A stretch of 5,899 nucleotides of DNA from the NCBI GenBank assembly GCA_947306845.1, contig CAMZHP010000217.1, forward strand, positions 1 through 5,899. Reading direction: 5' to 3'. The notes below the pieces were generated by a model, which was given only the letters and a program-made list of their open reading frames with translations, ran no database searches and was not told the DNA's origin. The translations under genes and the position numbers were made by a program. The DNA comes from an uncultured Prevotellaceae bacterium (GTDB taxonomy: Bacteria > Bacteroidota > Bacteroidia > Bacteroidales > Bacteroidaceae). Of this stretch, positions 1-5,804 are shown in pieces; position 1 is the first letter of the stretch, and the number at the start of each line of letters is the position of its first letter.

Positions 1-89
1 TGGGAGTTTAGGAGTTTGGGAGTTTAGGAGTTTAGACATATGATTTGTTTGGCGTGGTTGGCGCGACATCGCGTCCCTATCAGTCGCAC

Positions 90-106
90 CTCCATTATTG
101 ATGGAG
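90..106. other. Small inverted repeat downstream of recG
   Basis: CTCCAT at 90-95 and ATGGAG at 101-106 form a 6-bp stem with a 5-nt loop inside the spacer of repeat copy A. Copy B has no equivalent hairpin. No T-run follows on either strand, so a terminator role for recG is possible but weakly supported. Confidence 0.35.
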
Positions 107-113
107 TAATCAT

Positions 114-176
114 AATCCTTAATTCCTGATCCTTAATTCCTAATTTTCAATCTTCAATTTTCAATCTTCAATTTTA
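114..176 (+). repeat. 7-bp tandem array (AATTCYT type), copy A
   Basis: Nine consecutive heptamers are in register: AATCCTT, AATTCCT, GATCCTT, AATTCCT, AATTTTC, AATCTTC, AATTTTC, AATCTTC and AATTTTA. The first four resemble the array at 3070-3104. The later ones drift to an alternating AATTTTC/AATCTTC pair, which suggests secondary duplication of a 14-bp dimer. The array ends one base before the recG stop codon (178-180 on the minus strand). It is AT-rich and non-coding. Confidence 0.85.
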
Positions 177-177
177 T

Positions 178-2277
178 TCACGATATCACCCCCCAGTTGA
201 TGTTGGTGTGGCGTAGGGCAGCGAGCCGCTGCCACAGCATGGCATTGTCGGGATGTTCACAGGTGGGATCAGCATCAATGATGCGCTGAGCCTCGTCGCG
301 TGCCATCTGCACAATCTGTCCGTCGCGTGCGATATCAGCTATTTTCAGGTCGAAAGCCATGCCACTCTGCTGCGTGCCCTCCAGGTCACCGGGACCGCGT
401 AACTTGAGGTCGGCTTCGGCAATCTCAAACCCATCGTTGGTGGAGCACATGATGTCGATGCGTCGGGCTGTAACTTTAGTGAGTTTGCGGGTGGTGACGA
501 GGATGCAGAACGACTGTTCCGCGCCACGGCCCACACGTCCTCGCAGTTGGTGCAACTGCGAGAGACCGAAACGCTGGGCGTCGAGGATCACCATCACAGA
601 GGCATTGGGCACGTTGACGCCCACCTCGATGACTGTCGTGGCGACAAGGATCTGTGTCTCGCCTCTGACGAAGCGCTCCATCTCCTCCTCCTTCTCTTTG
701 GGCTTCATCTGTCCGTGAACCTTGCTCAGGCGGTATTCGGCAAACACCTGTTTCATGGTGGCGAATCCTTCCTCCAGGTTGCGCAGGTCGATGCGCTCGC
801 TTTCCTTGATGAGTGGATAGACGATGTACACCTGTCGGCCAGCCTGTATCTGCCGGCGGATGCCCTGGTAGAGACTGGTCAGTTGGTCATCGTATTTATG
901 TTGTGTATAGACTGGCTTGCGTCCCGGAGGCAGTTCGTCGATGACGCTTACGTCGAGGTCGCCGTAGATGGTCATGGCGAGGGTGCGGGGGATGGGTGTG
1001 GCAGTCATCACCAGCACATGAGGCGGGTTGTGGCTCTTGCTCCACAGTTGGGCGCGCTGTGCCACACCAAACCGATGCTGCTCGTCGATGACAGCGAGGC
1101 CGAGGCGGAAAAACTGCACGGTGTTCTCGATGATGGCATGGGTGCCCACCAGGATATGCACGCTGCCGTCTGCCAGTCCCTCCAGCACTTCCTGCCGCTG
1201 CTTGCCTTTGACGATGCCTGTGAGCAGTTCCACGCGGATACCGTCCATCCCCTTGAGGAATCCACGGATGGTGGCGAGGTGCTGCTCAGCGAGGATTTCG
1301 GTAGGTGCCATGATGCAGGCCTGATAGCCATTGTCGAGAGCGATGAGCATCGACATGAGTGCCACAAGGGTCTTGCCCGACCCCACATCACCCTGCAATA
1401 AGCGGTTCATCTGACGCCCGCTCTTCATGTCGGCATGTATCTCGCGGATGACCCTTTTCTGTGCCTCGGTAAGGAGGAATGGCAGATGGTTGTGATAGAA
1501 GCCGTTGAAATGTGCCCCTACATGTTTGAGCACATAACCTCTGTAGTGTCTTCGTTGGTCGCTGGCATAGCGCAGGATGTTGAGTTGCACATAGAAGAGC
1601 TCCTCAAATTTCAGCCGCAGTTTGGCGCGGTCAAGTTGGGGGGCATCCTGTGGATTGTGGATGCAGCGGAAGGCCTCATCGCGTGAGATGAGGTGCAGGG
1701 GACCGGTGATGAAGGGAGGTAGTGTCTCTGATAGGGGTTGGGACAGACGGCCGAGGATGCCCTTGACGATACGCTCGATGGCGCGGGAGGAGAACCCCGC
1801 TTTTTTCATGCGCTCTGTGGTGTGGTAATGGGGTTGCATCCCCATCGCGGAGAGCTGCACGGTAGCGGCATCGTCGATTTCTGGATGGGAGATCTGAAAA
1901 CGGCCACCATAGACCGTAGGGCGTCCGAAAACAATGTATTCCTTGCCTATGGAGTAGTTGTTAATGATATACTGAGCTTTGGAGAACCACACGAGATCCA
2001 TCACCCCATGACCGTCGCTGAAATGCGCCACGAGGCGTTTGTTGCGCTTCCCAGTGTCGAAAGTCTCAAAACTGAGGATGTGGCCCTTCACCTGCACGAA
2101 CGACATGCTCTCCATCAGTTCGCTGATACGGTAGACATGCCGCCGGTCGATGTATTTGTAGGGATAGTGTTCCAGTAGTTGCCCAAACGTCTCGATGCCG
2201 AGCTCCTTGCTCAGCATCTCTTTGCGCTTGGGTCCCACACCGGGGGCGTACATGATGTCCTGGCCCAGAATATCCAT
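178..2277 (-). CDS. recG: ATP-dependent DNA helicase RecG
   Basis: RecG is a superfamily 2 double-stranded DNA translocase that remodels stalled replication forks and branch-migrates Holliday junctions and D- or R-loops in the cytoplasm. The 699-residue product is close to the E. coli length (693) and appears intact. The N-terminal wedge region starts with a GVGPKR motif (13-18), followed by an OB-fold region near 60-135. Helicase motifs are all present: Walker A GDVGSGKT (296-303), DEQH (398-401), TATPIPRT (425-432), motif V around ATTVIEVGVNVPN (546-558) and motif VI QLHQLRGRVGRG (574-585). The RecG-specific C-terminal region has LKLRGPGDLEGTQQSG (624-639). The ATG at 2277 gives the expected N-terminus. 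It lies 54 bp downstream of the DJ-1 family gene on the same strand, so co-transcription is likely. An 8-bp repeat array abuts its start codon and another repeat abuts its stop codon, which is unusual. Confidence 0.98.
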   Translation of the reverse strand: MDILGQDIMYAPGVGPKRKEMLSKELGIETFGQLLEHYPYKYIDRRHVYRISELMESMSFVQVKGHILSFETFDTGKRNKRLVAHFSDGHGVMDLVWFSKAQYIINNYSIGKEYIVFGRPTVYGGRFQISHPEIDDAATVQLSAMGMQPHYHTTERMKKAGFSSRAIERIVKGILGRLSQPLSETLPPFITGPLHLISRDEAFRCIHNPQDAPQLDRAKLRLKFEELFYVQLNILRYASDQRRHYRGYVLKHVGAHFNGFYHNHLPFLLTEAQKRVIREIHADMKSGRQMNRLLQGDVGSGKTLVALMSMLIALDNGYQACIMAPTEILAEQHLATIRGFLKGMDGIRVELLTGIVKGKQRQEVLEGLADGSVHILVGTHAIIENTVQFFRLGLAVIDEQHRFGVAQRAQLWSKSHNPPHVLVMTATPIPRTLAMTIYGDLDVSVIDELPPGRKPVYTQHKYDDQLTSLYQGIRRQIQAGRQVYIVYPLIKESERIDLRNLEEGFATMKQVFAEYRLSKVHGQMKPKEKEEEMERFVRGETQILVATTVIEVGVNVPNASVMVILDAQRFGLSQLHQLRGRVGRGAEQSFCILVTTRKLTKVTARRIDIMCSTNDGFEIAEADLKLRGPGDLEGTQQSGMAFDLKIADIARDGQIVQMARDEAQRIIDADPTCEHPDNAMLWQRLAALRHTNINWGVIS

Positions 2278-2325
2278 TATACGTCTACTCTCCTACACTC
2301 CTACACTCCTACTCTCCTAAACTCC
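2278..2325 (-). repeat. 8-bp tandem array (GGAGNNTA) directly before recG start
   Basis: Read on the minus strand from 2325 to 2286, five 8-bp units follow one another: GGAGTTTA, GGAGAGTA, GGAGTGTA, GGAGTGTA and GGAGAGTA. A closing unit GACGTATA (2285-2278) then touches the recG ATG. The first unit and the GAC-starting closing unit match the arrays at 3-42 and 2941-2996, in the opposite orientation. Each unit contains GGAG, a Shine-Dalgarno-like core. The last GGAG is 12 nt from the ATG, longer than the usual spacing. The array fills nearly all of the pfpI-recG gap. Whether it affects recG translation is an inference. Confidence 0.85.
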
Positions 2326-2331
2326 TACAAT

Positions 2332-2901
2332 CTATTCCTCCCCGATGAGGTGCAGAAACTGCATCTTGTGCTGCATGAGCCGGGTGCCTTCTTCATCACC
2401 GGTCAGCATGGAGAGCAATTGATAGGCATAGGGAAATGAGGCGGCTGGTCCCTCTCCGGTGATAATGTTCCCGTCGACGGTGCACAGTTCATGGGTGTAT
2501 TCGGCTCCATCGAGATAGACCTCGAAACCAGGAGAGCAGGTGGCACGCTTGCCCCTCAGCAGGCCGAGACCGCCGAGCACCATTGGAGCGGCGCAGATGG
2601 CACCGATGAGGCGCCCCTTGTCATGATGGGCGAGCAGGGCCTGTCTGACCCCCTCGTGCTGGTTGAGGTTGGCCGACCCAGGCATGCCTCCCGGAAGGAG
2701 GAGCACGTCGGCGTCACTGAGGTTGGCATCTTCAAAGAGCATGTCGGCCATGACGGTGACACCATGCGAAGACTCCACCAAGCGGTTGCCTGTCACACTC
2801 ACTGTCACTACTTCCTGTCCGCCACGGCGGAGAATGTCCACTGGAGCCAGTGCTTCTATCTCTTCGAAGCCATTGGCCAGAAACTCATAAATTTTTGACA
2901 T
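2332..2901 (-). CDS. DJ-1/PfpI family protein
   Basis: The 189-residue product covers the whole DJ-1/ThiJ/PfpI fold with no signal peptide, so it is probably cytoplasmic. Visible family features are the N-terminal NGFEEIEAL segment with the conserved glutamate (Glu16, matching human DJ-1 Glu18), LLLPGGMPG near 67-75, the nucleophile elbow GAICAAP with the reactive cysteine at 103 (matching DJ-1 Cys106), TCSPGFE near 121-127 and GEGPAASFPYA near 149-159. Relatives include YajL and DJ-1, with proposed roles in oxidative stress, glyoxalase III or protein deglycase activity; the deglycase claim is disputed. The substrate here is unknown, so no symbol is given. The ATG at 2901 has an A-rich leader without Shine-Dalgarno sequence, as is common in Bacteroidetes. 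It precedes recG by 54 bp on the same strand. Its 5' flank contains repeat copy B. Confidence 0.93.
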   Translation of the reverse strand: MSKIYEFLANGFEEIEALAPVDILRRGGQEVVTVSVTGNRLVESSHGVTVMADMLFEDANLSDADVLLLPGGMPGSANLNQHEGVRQALLAHHDKGRLIGAICAAPMVLGGLGLLRGKRATCSPGFEVYLDGAEYTHELCTVDGNIITGEGPAASFPYAYQLLSMLTGDEEGTRLMQHKMQFLHLIGEE

Positions 2902-3010
2902 GGTTTTTTATTTTTTGAGTTATTGAGTTTTTTTAGTTTAGGAGTTTGGGAGTTTAGGAGTTTAGGAGTTTGGGAGTTTAGGAGTTTAGACATGTGATTC
3001 GCATGTCGTT

Positions 3011-3034
3011 ATGGACGTGATACATCGCGTCCAT
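3011..3034. other. Palindrome in the centre of repeat copy B
   Basis: ATGGACGTGAT (3011-3021) and ATCGCGTCCAT (3024-3034) are 11-nt inverted arms around AC, with one T/C difference that can still pair as G-U in RNA. Copy A keeps a shorter palindrome at the same place (60-66 with 69-75, centred on CA). No T-run follows on either strand, so it is not a standard intrinsic terminator. It resembles the REP-like palindromes that occur dispersed in bacterial intergenic DNA; that grouping is an inference. Confidence 0.65.
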
Positions 3035-3069
3035 GCATGATCACCGCCAACTTTCGCAGTAGTAATCAT

Positions 3070-3104
3070 AATTCCTAATTCTTAATTCTTAATCCTTAAT
3101 TCCT
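3070..3104 (+). repeat. 7-bp tandem array (AATTCYT type), copy B
   Basis: Five heptamers are in register: AATTCCT, AATTCTT, AATTCTT, AATCCTT and AATTCCT, followed by a degenerate ATATTTT. The array begins 9 nt after the start of AGTAATCATAAT, exactly as in copy A at 114. Confidence 0.8.
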
Positions 3105-3117
3105 ATATTTTGTTTTG

Positions 3118-3125
3118 CAAAATTA
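3118..3125 (-). promoter_or_regulatory. Possible -7 box for pfpI-recG
   Basis: Read on the minus strand this is TAATTTTG, a perfect match to the Bacteroidetes -7 consensus TAnnTTTG. It is the only such match on the minus strand between the pfpI start and nadK. I see no TTTG element at the expected -33 distance. If used, it would give a leader of about 200 nt carrying the whole of repeat copy B. The motif is short and expected by chance in AT-rich DNA. Confidence 0.3.
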
Positions 3126-3130
3126 GTCAA

Positions 3131-3144
3131 AAAAATGCATTTTT
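3131..3144. promoter_or_regulatory. 14-bp AT-rich perfect palindrome in the divergent spacer
   Basis: AAAAATGCATTTTT is a perfect inverted repeat without a loop, located between the minus-strand box at 3118-3125 and the plus-strand box at 3179-3186. Its position suits an operator for a dimeric regulator acting on both directions, but A and T runs make chance palindromes common. Confidence 0.3.
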
Positions 3145-3178
3145 GTGCTTATCATGCGCATTTCTCCCCAAAAAACTA

Positions 3179-3186
3179 TATTTTTG
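3179..3186 (+). promoter_or_regulatory. Possible -7 box for nadK-ABC unit
   Basis: TATTTTTG matches the Bacteroidetes -7 consensus TAnnTTTG and lies 52 nt before the chosen nadK ATG at 3239, giving a plausible leader of roughly 40-45 nt. No clear TTTG is present about 19-21 nt upstream; the nearest upstream TTTG (3142-3145) is too far away. The assignment rests on one short motif plus position. Confidence 0.4.
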
Positions 3187-3238
3187 CAAGTCCGTAGCGG
3201 GAGTCCGCATGCAAACAAACCATTCAAACCATCTGAAG

Positions 3239-4126
3239 ATGCCGTCCAAGAAACTGAGATTTGCCATTTTTGGAAATATCTACCAGGCCAGGAAGTCGGC
3301 CTCCATCCAAAAGGTGCTTTCGCTGCTGTCGGAGCGGAAGGCCGAAGTTTTTATTGACCGTGAGTTCTATCGGTACCTGACCGATGACCTCCATCTGGAA
3401 GTCGGTGCCAACGGCGTGTTCGACGATGGTATGTTTGATGCTGATTTTGTCATCTCCATGGGTGGCGACGGCACTTTCCTCAGGGCAGCCAGTCGTGTGG
3501 GCGACAAGAACTGCCCCATCATGGGCATCAACATGGGCCGACTGGGTTTCCTGGCTGATGTGGGGCCGGGTGAGATCGAAACCTCCATCGCCGCTCTCTA
3601 TCAAGGTGACTATAAATTAGAGGAGCATGCGCTCATTAAAGTGGAAACGGAGGGTGAGACCACTCTCGAGGGGTGTCCCTGTGCGCTCAATGACATCGCC
3701 GTGCTCAAGCGCGACAATGCCTCGATGATCAGCATACGCACCACGATCAATGGTGAGCATCTGGTGACCTATCAGGCCGACGGGCTGATTGTGTCGACTC
3801 CGACGGGCAGCACCGCCTATTCTCTCTCCAATGGCGGACCTATTATCGCTCCGAAATCAGGAGTGCTGTGCCTGTCGCCTGTGGCGCCCCATAGCCTCAA
3901 TATCCGGCCGATTGTCATCCCAGATGATTCAGTCATCCGCATCAGCGTGGAGAGCAGAAGCCATAATTTCCTCGTAGCCATTGACGGCAGGTCTGAGAAA
4001 TGCAGCGAGGAGACCATTCTCACCATCCGCAAGGCTCCCTACAAAGTGAAAATCATCAAGCGCCATAGCCAGAAATACTTCCACACCCTGAGGGAGAAAA
4101 TGATGTGGGGCGCAGATACCCGTTAG
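3239..4126 (+). CDS. nadK: NAD kinase
   Basis: NAD kinase phosphorylates NAD+ with ATP to NADP+ in the cytoplasm, the only known route to NADP. From the ATG at 3239 the product has 295 residues, close to Bacteroides homologues as remembered (about 290), and begins with KLRFAIFGN soon after the start, as in that group. Motifs: GGDGTFL (75-81, catalytic Asp77), NMGRLGFLADV (98-108), ND at 151-152 as the NE/D motif and DGLIVSTPTGSTAYS (181-195). The reading frame stays open upstream to a TTG at 3110 and an ATG at 3209. Those would add 43 or 10 residues absent from the family as I know it, and the longest version would cover the promoter-like box, so 3239 is preferred. It ends with tandem stops TAGTAG (4124-4129), followed 1 nt later by the ABC transporter ATG, so co-transcription is very likely. 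Confidence 0.95.
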   Translation: MPSKKLRFAIFGNIYQARKSASIQKVLSLLSERKAEVFIDREFYRYLTDDLHLEVGANGVFDDGMFDADFVISMGGDGTFLRAASRVGDKNCPIMGINMGRLGFLADVGPGEIETSIAALYQGDYKLEEHALIKVETEGETTLEGCPCALNDIAVLKRDNASMISIRTTINGEHLVTYQADGLIVSTPTGSTAYSLSNGGPIIAPKSGVLCLSPVAPHSLNIRPIVIPDDSVIRISVESRSHNFLVAIDGRSEKCSEETILTIRKAPYKVKIIKRHSQKYFHTLREKMMWGADTR

Positions 4127-4130
4127 TAGC

Positions 4131-5804
4131 ATGTTTGAAAAACTAAAGAAATATTTCACCACAGCGGAAAACAAGTACTCCTCACGCCAGATTCTGGCGT
4201 GGCTTTGGGATGCTTGGAAGGGCAACCGGCTCCAAGCTTTCCTCAATGCCATGATTGGACTGCTGGAGGTGGTGGTGAGCCTGTCGGCGGTGTGGGCGAT
4301 ACAGAATGCCATTGATATCGCTGCGGGCGCTAAGGAGGGAAACATCTATATCGGCGTGCTCATCATGGCGCTGCTCACGCTCACCAATTTCGGACTGAAT
4401 ATCAGCAGTGTGTGGATACGCAACATCCTCGGTGTGCTGGCACGCAACAGGATGCAGCAGCGGTTACTCGACCGTATCCTGCGCTCGGAGTGGCAGAGCA
4501 AGGAAAAACGCCACAGCGGCGATGTCATCAACCGTCTGCAGACGGATGTGGGGCAGGTCATCACCTTCCTCACGGAGACATTGCCCAATACAGTGTCCAC
4601 CACCACGCTCTTCCTGGGCTCGTTCATCTACTTATACTTGCTTGACCACACCCTCGCGCTCATCATCGTCTTCATGATACCTGTCGTGGCGATTCTTAGC
4701 AGAATCTACATGAAGAAAATGCGTGAACTATCCAAGGATGTGCGGCAGTCGGATTCCAAGGTGCAGAGCGTGCTCACAGAGACTATTCAGAACCGTATGC
4801 TCATCAAAATTATGGAGAGCGACAGCGCGATGGTCGACAAACTGGAGAATACACAAAGCGAACTTCGGCAGAATGTGGTGAAGCGCACGTGGTTCTCGGT
4901 CATTGCCAACTTCATCCTCAATTTCGGATTCTCACTGGGTTATCTCATCGCTTTCCTCTGGAGTGCTCTCCGCTTGATGAACCACACCCTCACCTTCGGT
5001 GGCATGACTGCTTTCCTGCAGCTAGTCAACCGTGTTCAAGGACCAGCCAAGAACCTCACCCACCTGGTGCCGCAGTTCGTCTATGTATTCACGGCTGCCG
5101 AGCGACTGATGGAGCTGGAGGAGAACCCGCTGGAGGAGCAGGGAAAGCCTGTCTATGTGAAAGGTCCGTGTGGAGTGCGCCTTGAGCATGTCACCTATGC
5201 ATACGAAGAGGGGGGCAACGTGATTGATGACCTTTCCTTCGACTTCCGTCCGGGCAGTTGTACGGCCATTCTTGGTGAGACGGGGGCCGGAAAGACCACC
5301 CTTGTGAGGATGATTCTGGCACTGATGCAGCCACAGGGGGGCAAAGTGATGATTTACAACGACCATGACGAGAAGGTCTTGTCGCCCCTGATGCGCTGCA
5401 ACTTTGTCTATGTGCCTCAGGGTAATACCTTGCTCAGCGGCACCATTCGTGACAACTTGCGTCTCGGAAAGCTTGATGCCACCGACGAGGAGATGAAAGA
5501 AGCGCTGCTGACCAGCTGCGCCGGGTTTGTACTCGACCTGCCCAGCGGGCTCGATACCATTTGCTCAGAGTCTGGCGGCGGTCTCAGTGAGGGACAGGCG
5601 CAGCGCATCGCCATCGCAAGGGCATTGCTGCGCGACCGCTCCATCATGCTCTTCGATGAGGCCACCAGCGCCCTTGATCCCGACACGGAGCGTGATCTTC
5701 TTAAAAACATCCTTGAGAAACAAGACAAGACCGTCATTTTCATCACCCACCGCCCTGCCGTCATCGACTATTGCGACCAGACGCTTAAAGTGGAGAAGAT
5801 TTAG
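4131..5804 (+). CDS. ABC transporter, fused permease and ATP-binding protein (exporter type)
   Basis: This 557-residue half-transporter has an N-terminal membrane domain and a C-terminal nucleotide-binding domain and should work as a dimer in the inner membrane. Hydrophobic segments near 36-56, 72-95, 153-171, 173-192, 254-279 and 287-300 fit the six helices of type I (type IV fold) exporters. ATPase motifs are complete: A-loop aromatic near Tyr358, Walker A GETGAGKT (382-389), Q-loop Gln430, signature LSEGQ (485-489, a common LSGGQ variant), Walker B IMLFDEATSALD (505-516, Glu510 catalytic) and switch His540. It is slightly shorter than typical members (about 570-600). Known relatives move lipids, peptides or drugs; the substrate here cannot be read from the sequence. 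No peptidase C39 domain is present. It follows nadK after 4 bp without a Shine-Dalgarno sequence, suggesting one transcript, although no functional link to NADP synthesis is evident. Confidence 0.95.
   Translation: MFEKLKKYFTTAENKYSSRQILAWLWDAWKGNRLQAFLNAMIGLLEVVVSLSAVWAIQNAIDIAAGAKEGNIYIGVLIMALLTLTNFGLNISSVWIRNILGVLARNRMQQRLLDRILRSEWQSKEKRHSGDVINRLQTDVGQVITFLTETLPNTVSTTTLFLGSFIYLYLLDHTLALIIVFMIPVVAILSRIYMKKMRELSKDVRQSDSKVQSVLTETIQNRMLIKIMESDSAMVDKLENTQSELRQNVVKRTWFSVIANFILNFGFSLGYLIAFLWSALRLMNHTLTFGGMTAFLQLVNRVQGPAKNLTHLVPQFVYVFTAAERLMELEENPLEEQGKPVYVKGPCGVRLEHVTYAYEEGGNVIDDLSFDFRPGSCTAILGETGAGKTTLVRMILALMQPQGGKVMIYNDHDEKVLSPLMRCNFVYVPQGNTLLSGTIRDNLRLGKLDATDEEMKEALLTSCAGFVLDLPSGLDTICSESGGGLSEGQAQRIAIARALLRDRSIMLFDEATSALDPDTERDLLKNILEKQDKTVIFITHRPAVIDYCDQTLKVEKI

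Larger units (their letters stand above)
1..176 (+). repeat. Composite intergenic repeat, copy A
   Basis: This non-coding block has five ordered parts. Four 8-bp units (GGAGTTTA, GGAGTTTG, GGAGTTTA, GGAGTTTA) occupy 3-34 and are cut by the window edge. GACATATGATT follows at 35-45. ACATCGCGTCC lies at 66-76 within a short palindrome (60-66 pairing with 69-75). AGTAATCATAAT is at 105-116. Nine 7-bp units of the type AATTCCT/AATCTTC run in exact register from 114 to 176. The same order recurs at 2941-3111 with the same 39-nt distance between the third and fourth blocks. The last heptamer ends one base before the recG stop codon, so the block forms the 3' flank of recG. It encodes no recognisable product. 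No GC hairpin followed by a T-run is present, so it is not a classic terminator. The class (REP- or MITE-like) is an inference. Confidence 0.8.
2941..3111 (+). repeat. Composite intergenic repeat, copy B
   Basis: This is the second copy of the block at 1-176. Six 8-bp units lie at 2941-2988 (GGAGTTTG, GGAGTTTA twice, GGAGTTTG, GGAGTTTA twice). GACATGTGATT follows at 2989-2999, ACATCGCGTCC at 3022-3032 inside a palindrome, and AGTAATCATAAT at 3061-3072. Five good heptamers run at 3070-3104, plus a degenerate one at 3105-3111. The distance from ACATCGCGTCC to AGTAATCATAAT is 39 nt in both copies, although the 28 nt between them match at only about 9 positions. A degenerate T-rich stretch (2902-2940) joins it to the pfpI start. 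It lies between divergent genes and encodes no recognisable product. Together with the two promoter-like boxes and the AT palindrome it accounts for most of the gene-free stretch 2902-3238. Confidence 0.8.

Noticed and set aside
1..176. CRISPR array
   Set aside because: The repeats are 7-8 bp direct tandems without unique spacers of about 30 bp, and no cas gene is present.
547..1401. Long open frame (284 codons) on the plus strand opposite recG
   Set aside because: It lies fully inside the unmistakable recG gene, resembles no known protein, and is explained by codon bias on the coding strand. Other antisense frames in recG, nadK and the ABC gene were dropped for the same reason.
2491..2898. 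Plus-strand open frame of 135 codons opposite the DJ-1 family gene
   Set aside because: The minus-strand frame has the complete DJ-1/PfpI motif set, including the nucleophile cysteine. The plus frame shows no recognisable domain.
3011..3034. Intrinsic terminator
   Set aside because: The stem is good, but no T-run follows on either strand, and it lies between divergent genes, where a terminator for the annotated genes is not expected.
3197..3208. GCGG-GAGT-CCGC mini-hairpin in the nadK leader
   Set aside because: It has only 4 bp of stem and nothing else supports a riboswitch or attenuator.
3110..3238. N-terminal extension of NAD kinase starting at TTG 3110 or ATG 3209
   Set aside because: The extra residues have no counterpart in the family as I know it, and the long form would read through the promoter-like box. 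The ATG at 3239 gives the usual start and length.
4131..5804. LSEGQ signature as a degenerate ABC site
   Set aside because: LSEGQ is a common functional variant; Walker A, Walker B glutamate, Q-loop and H-loop are all intact.
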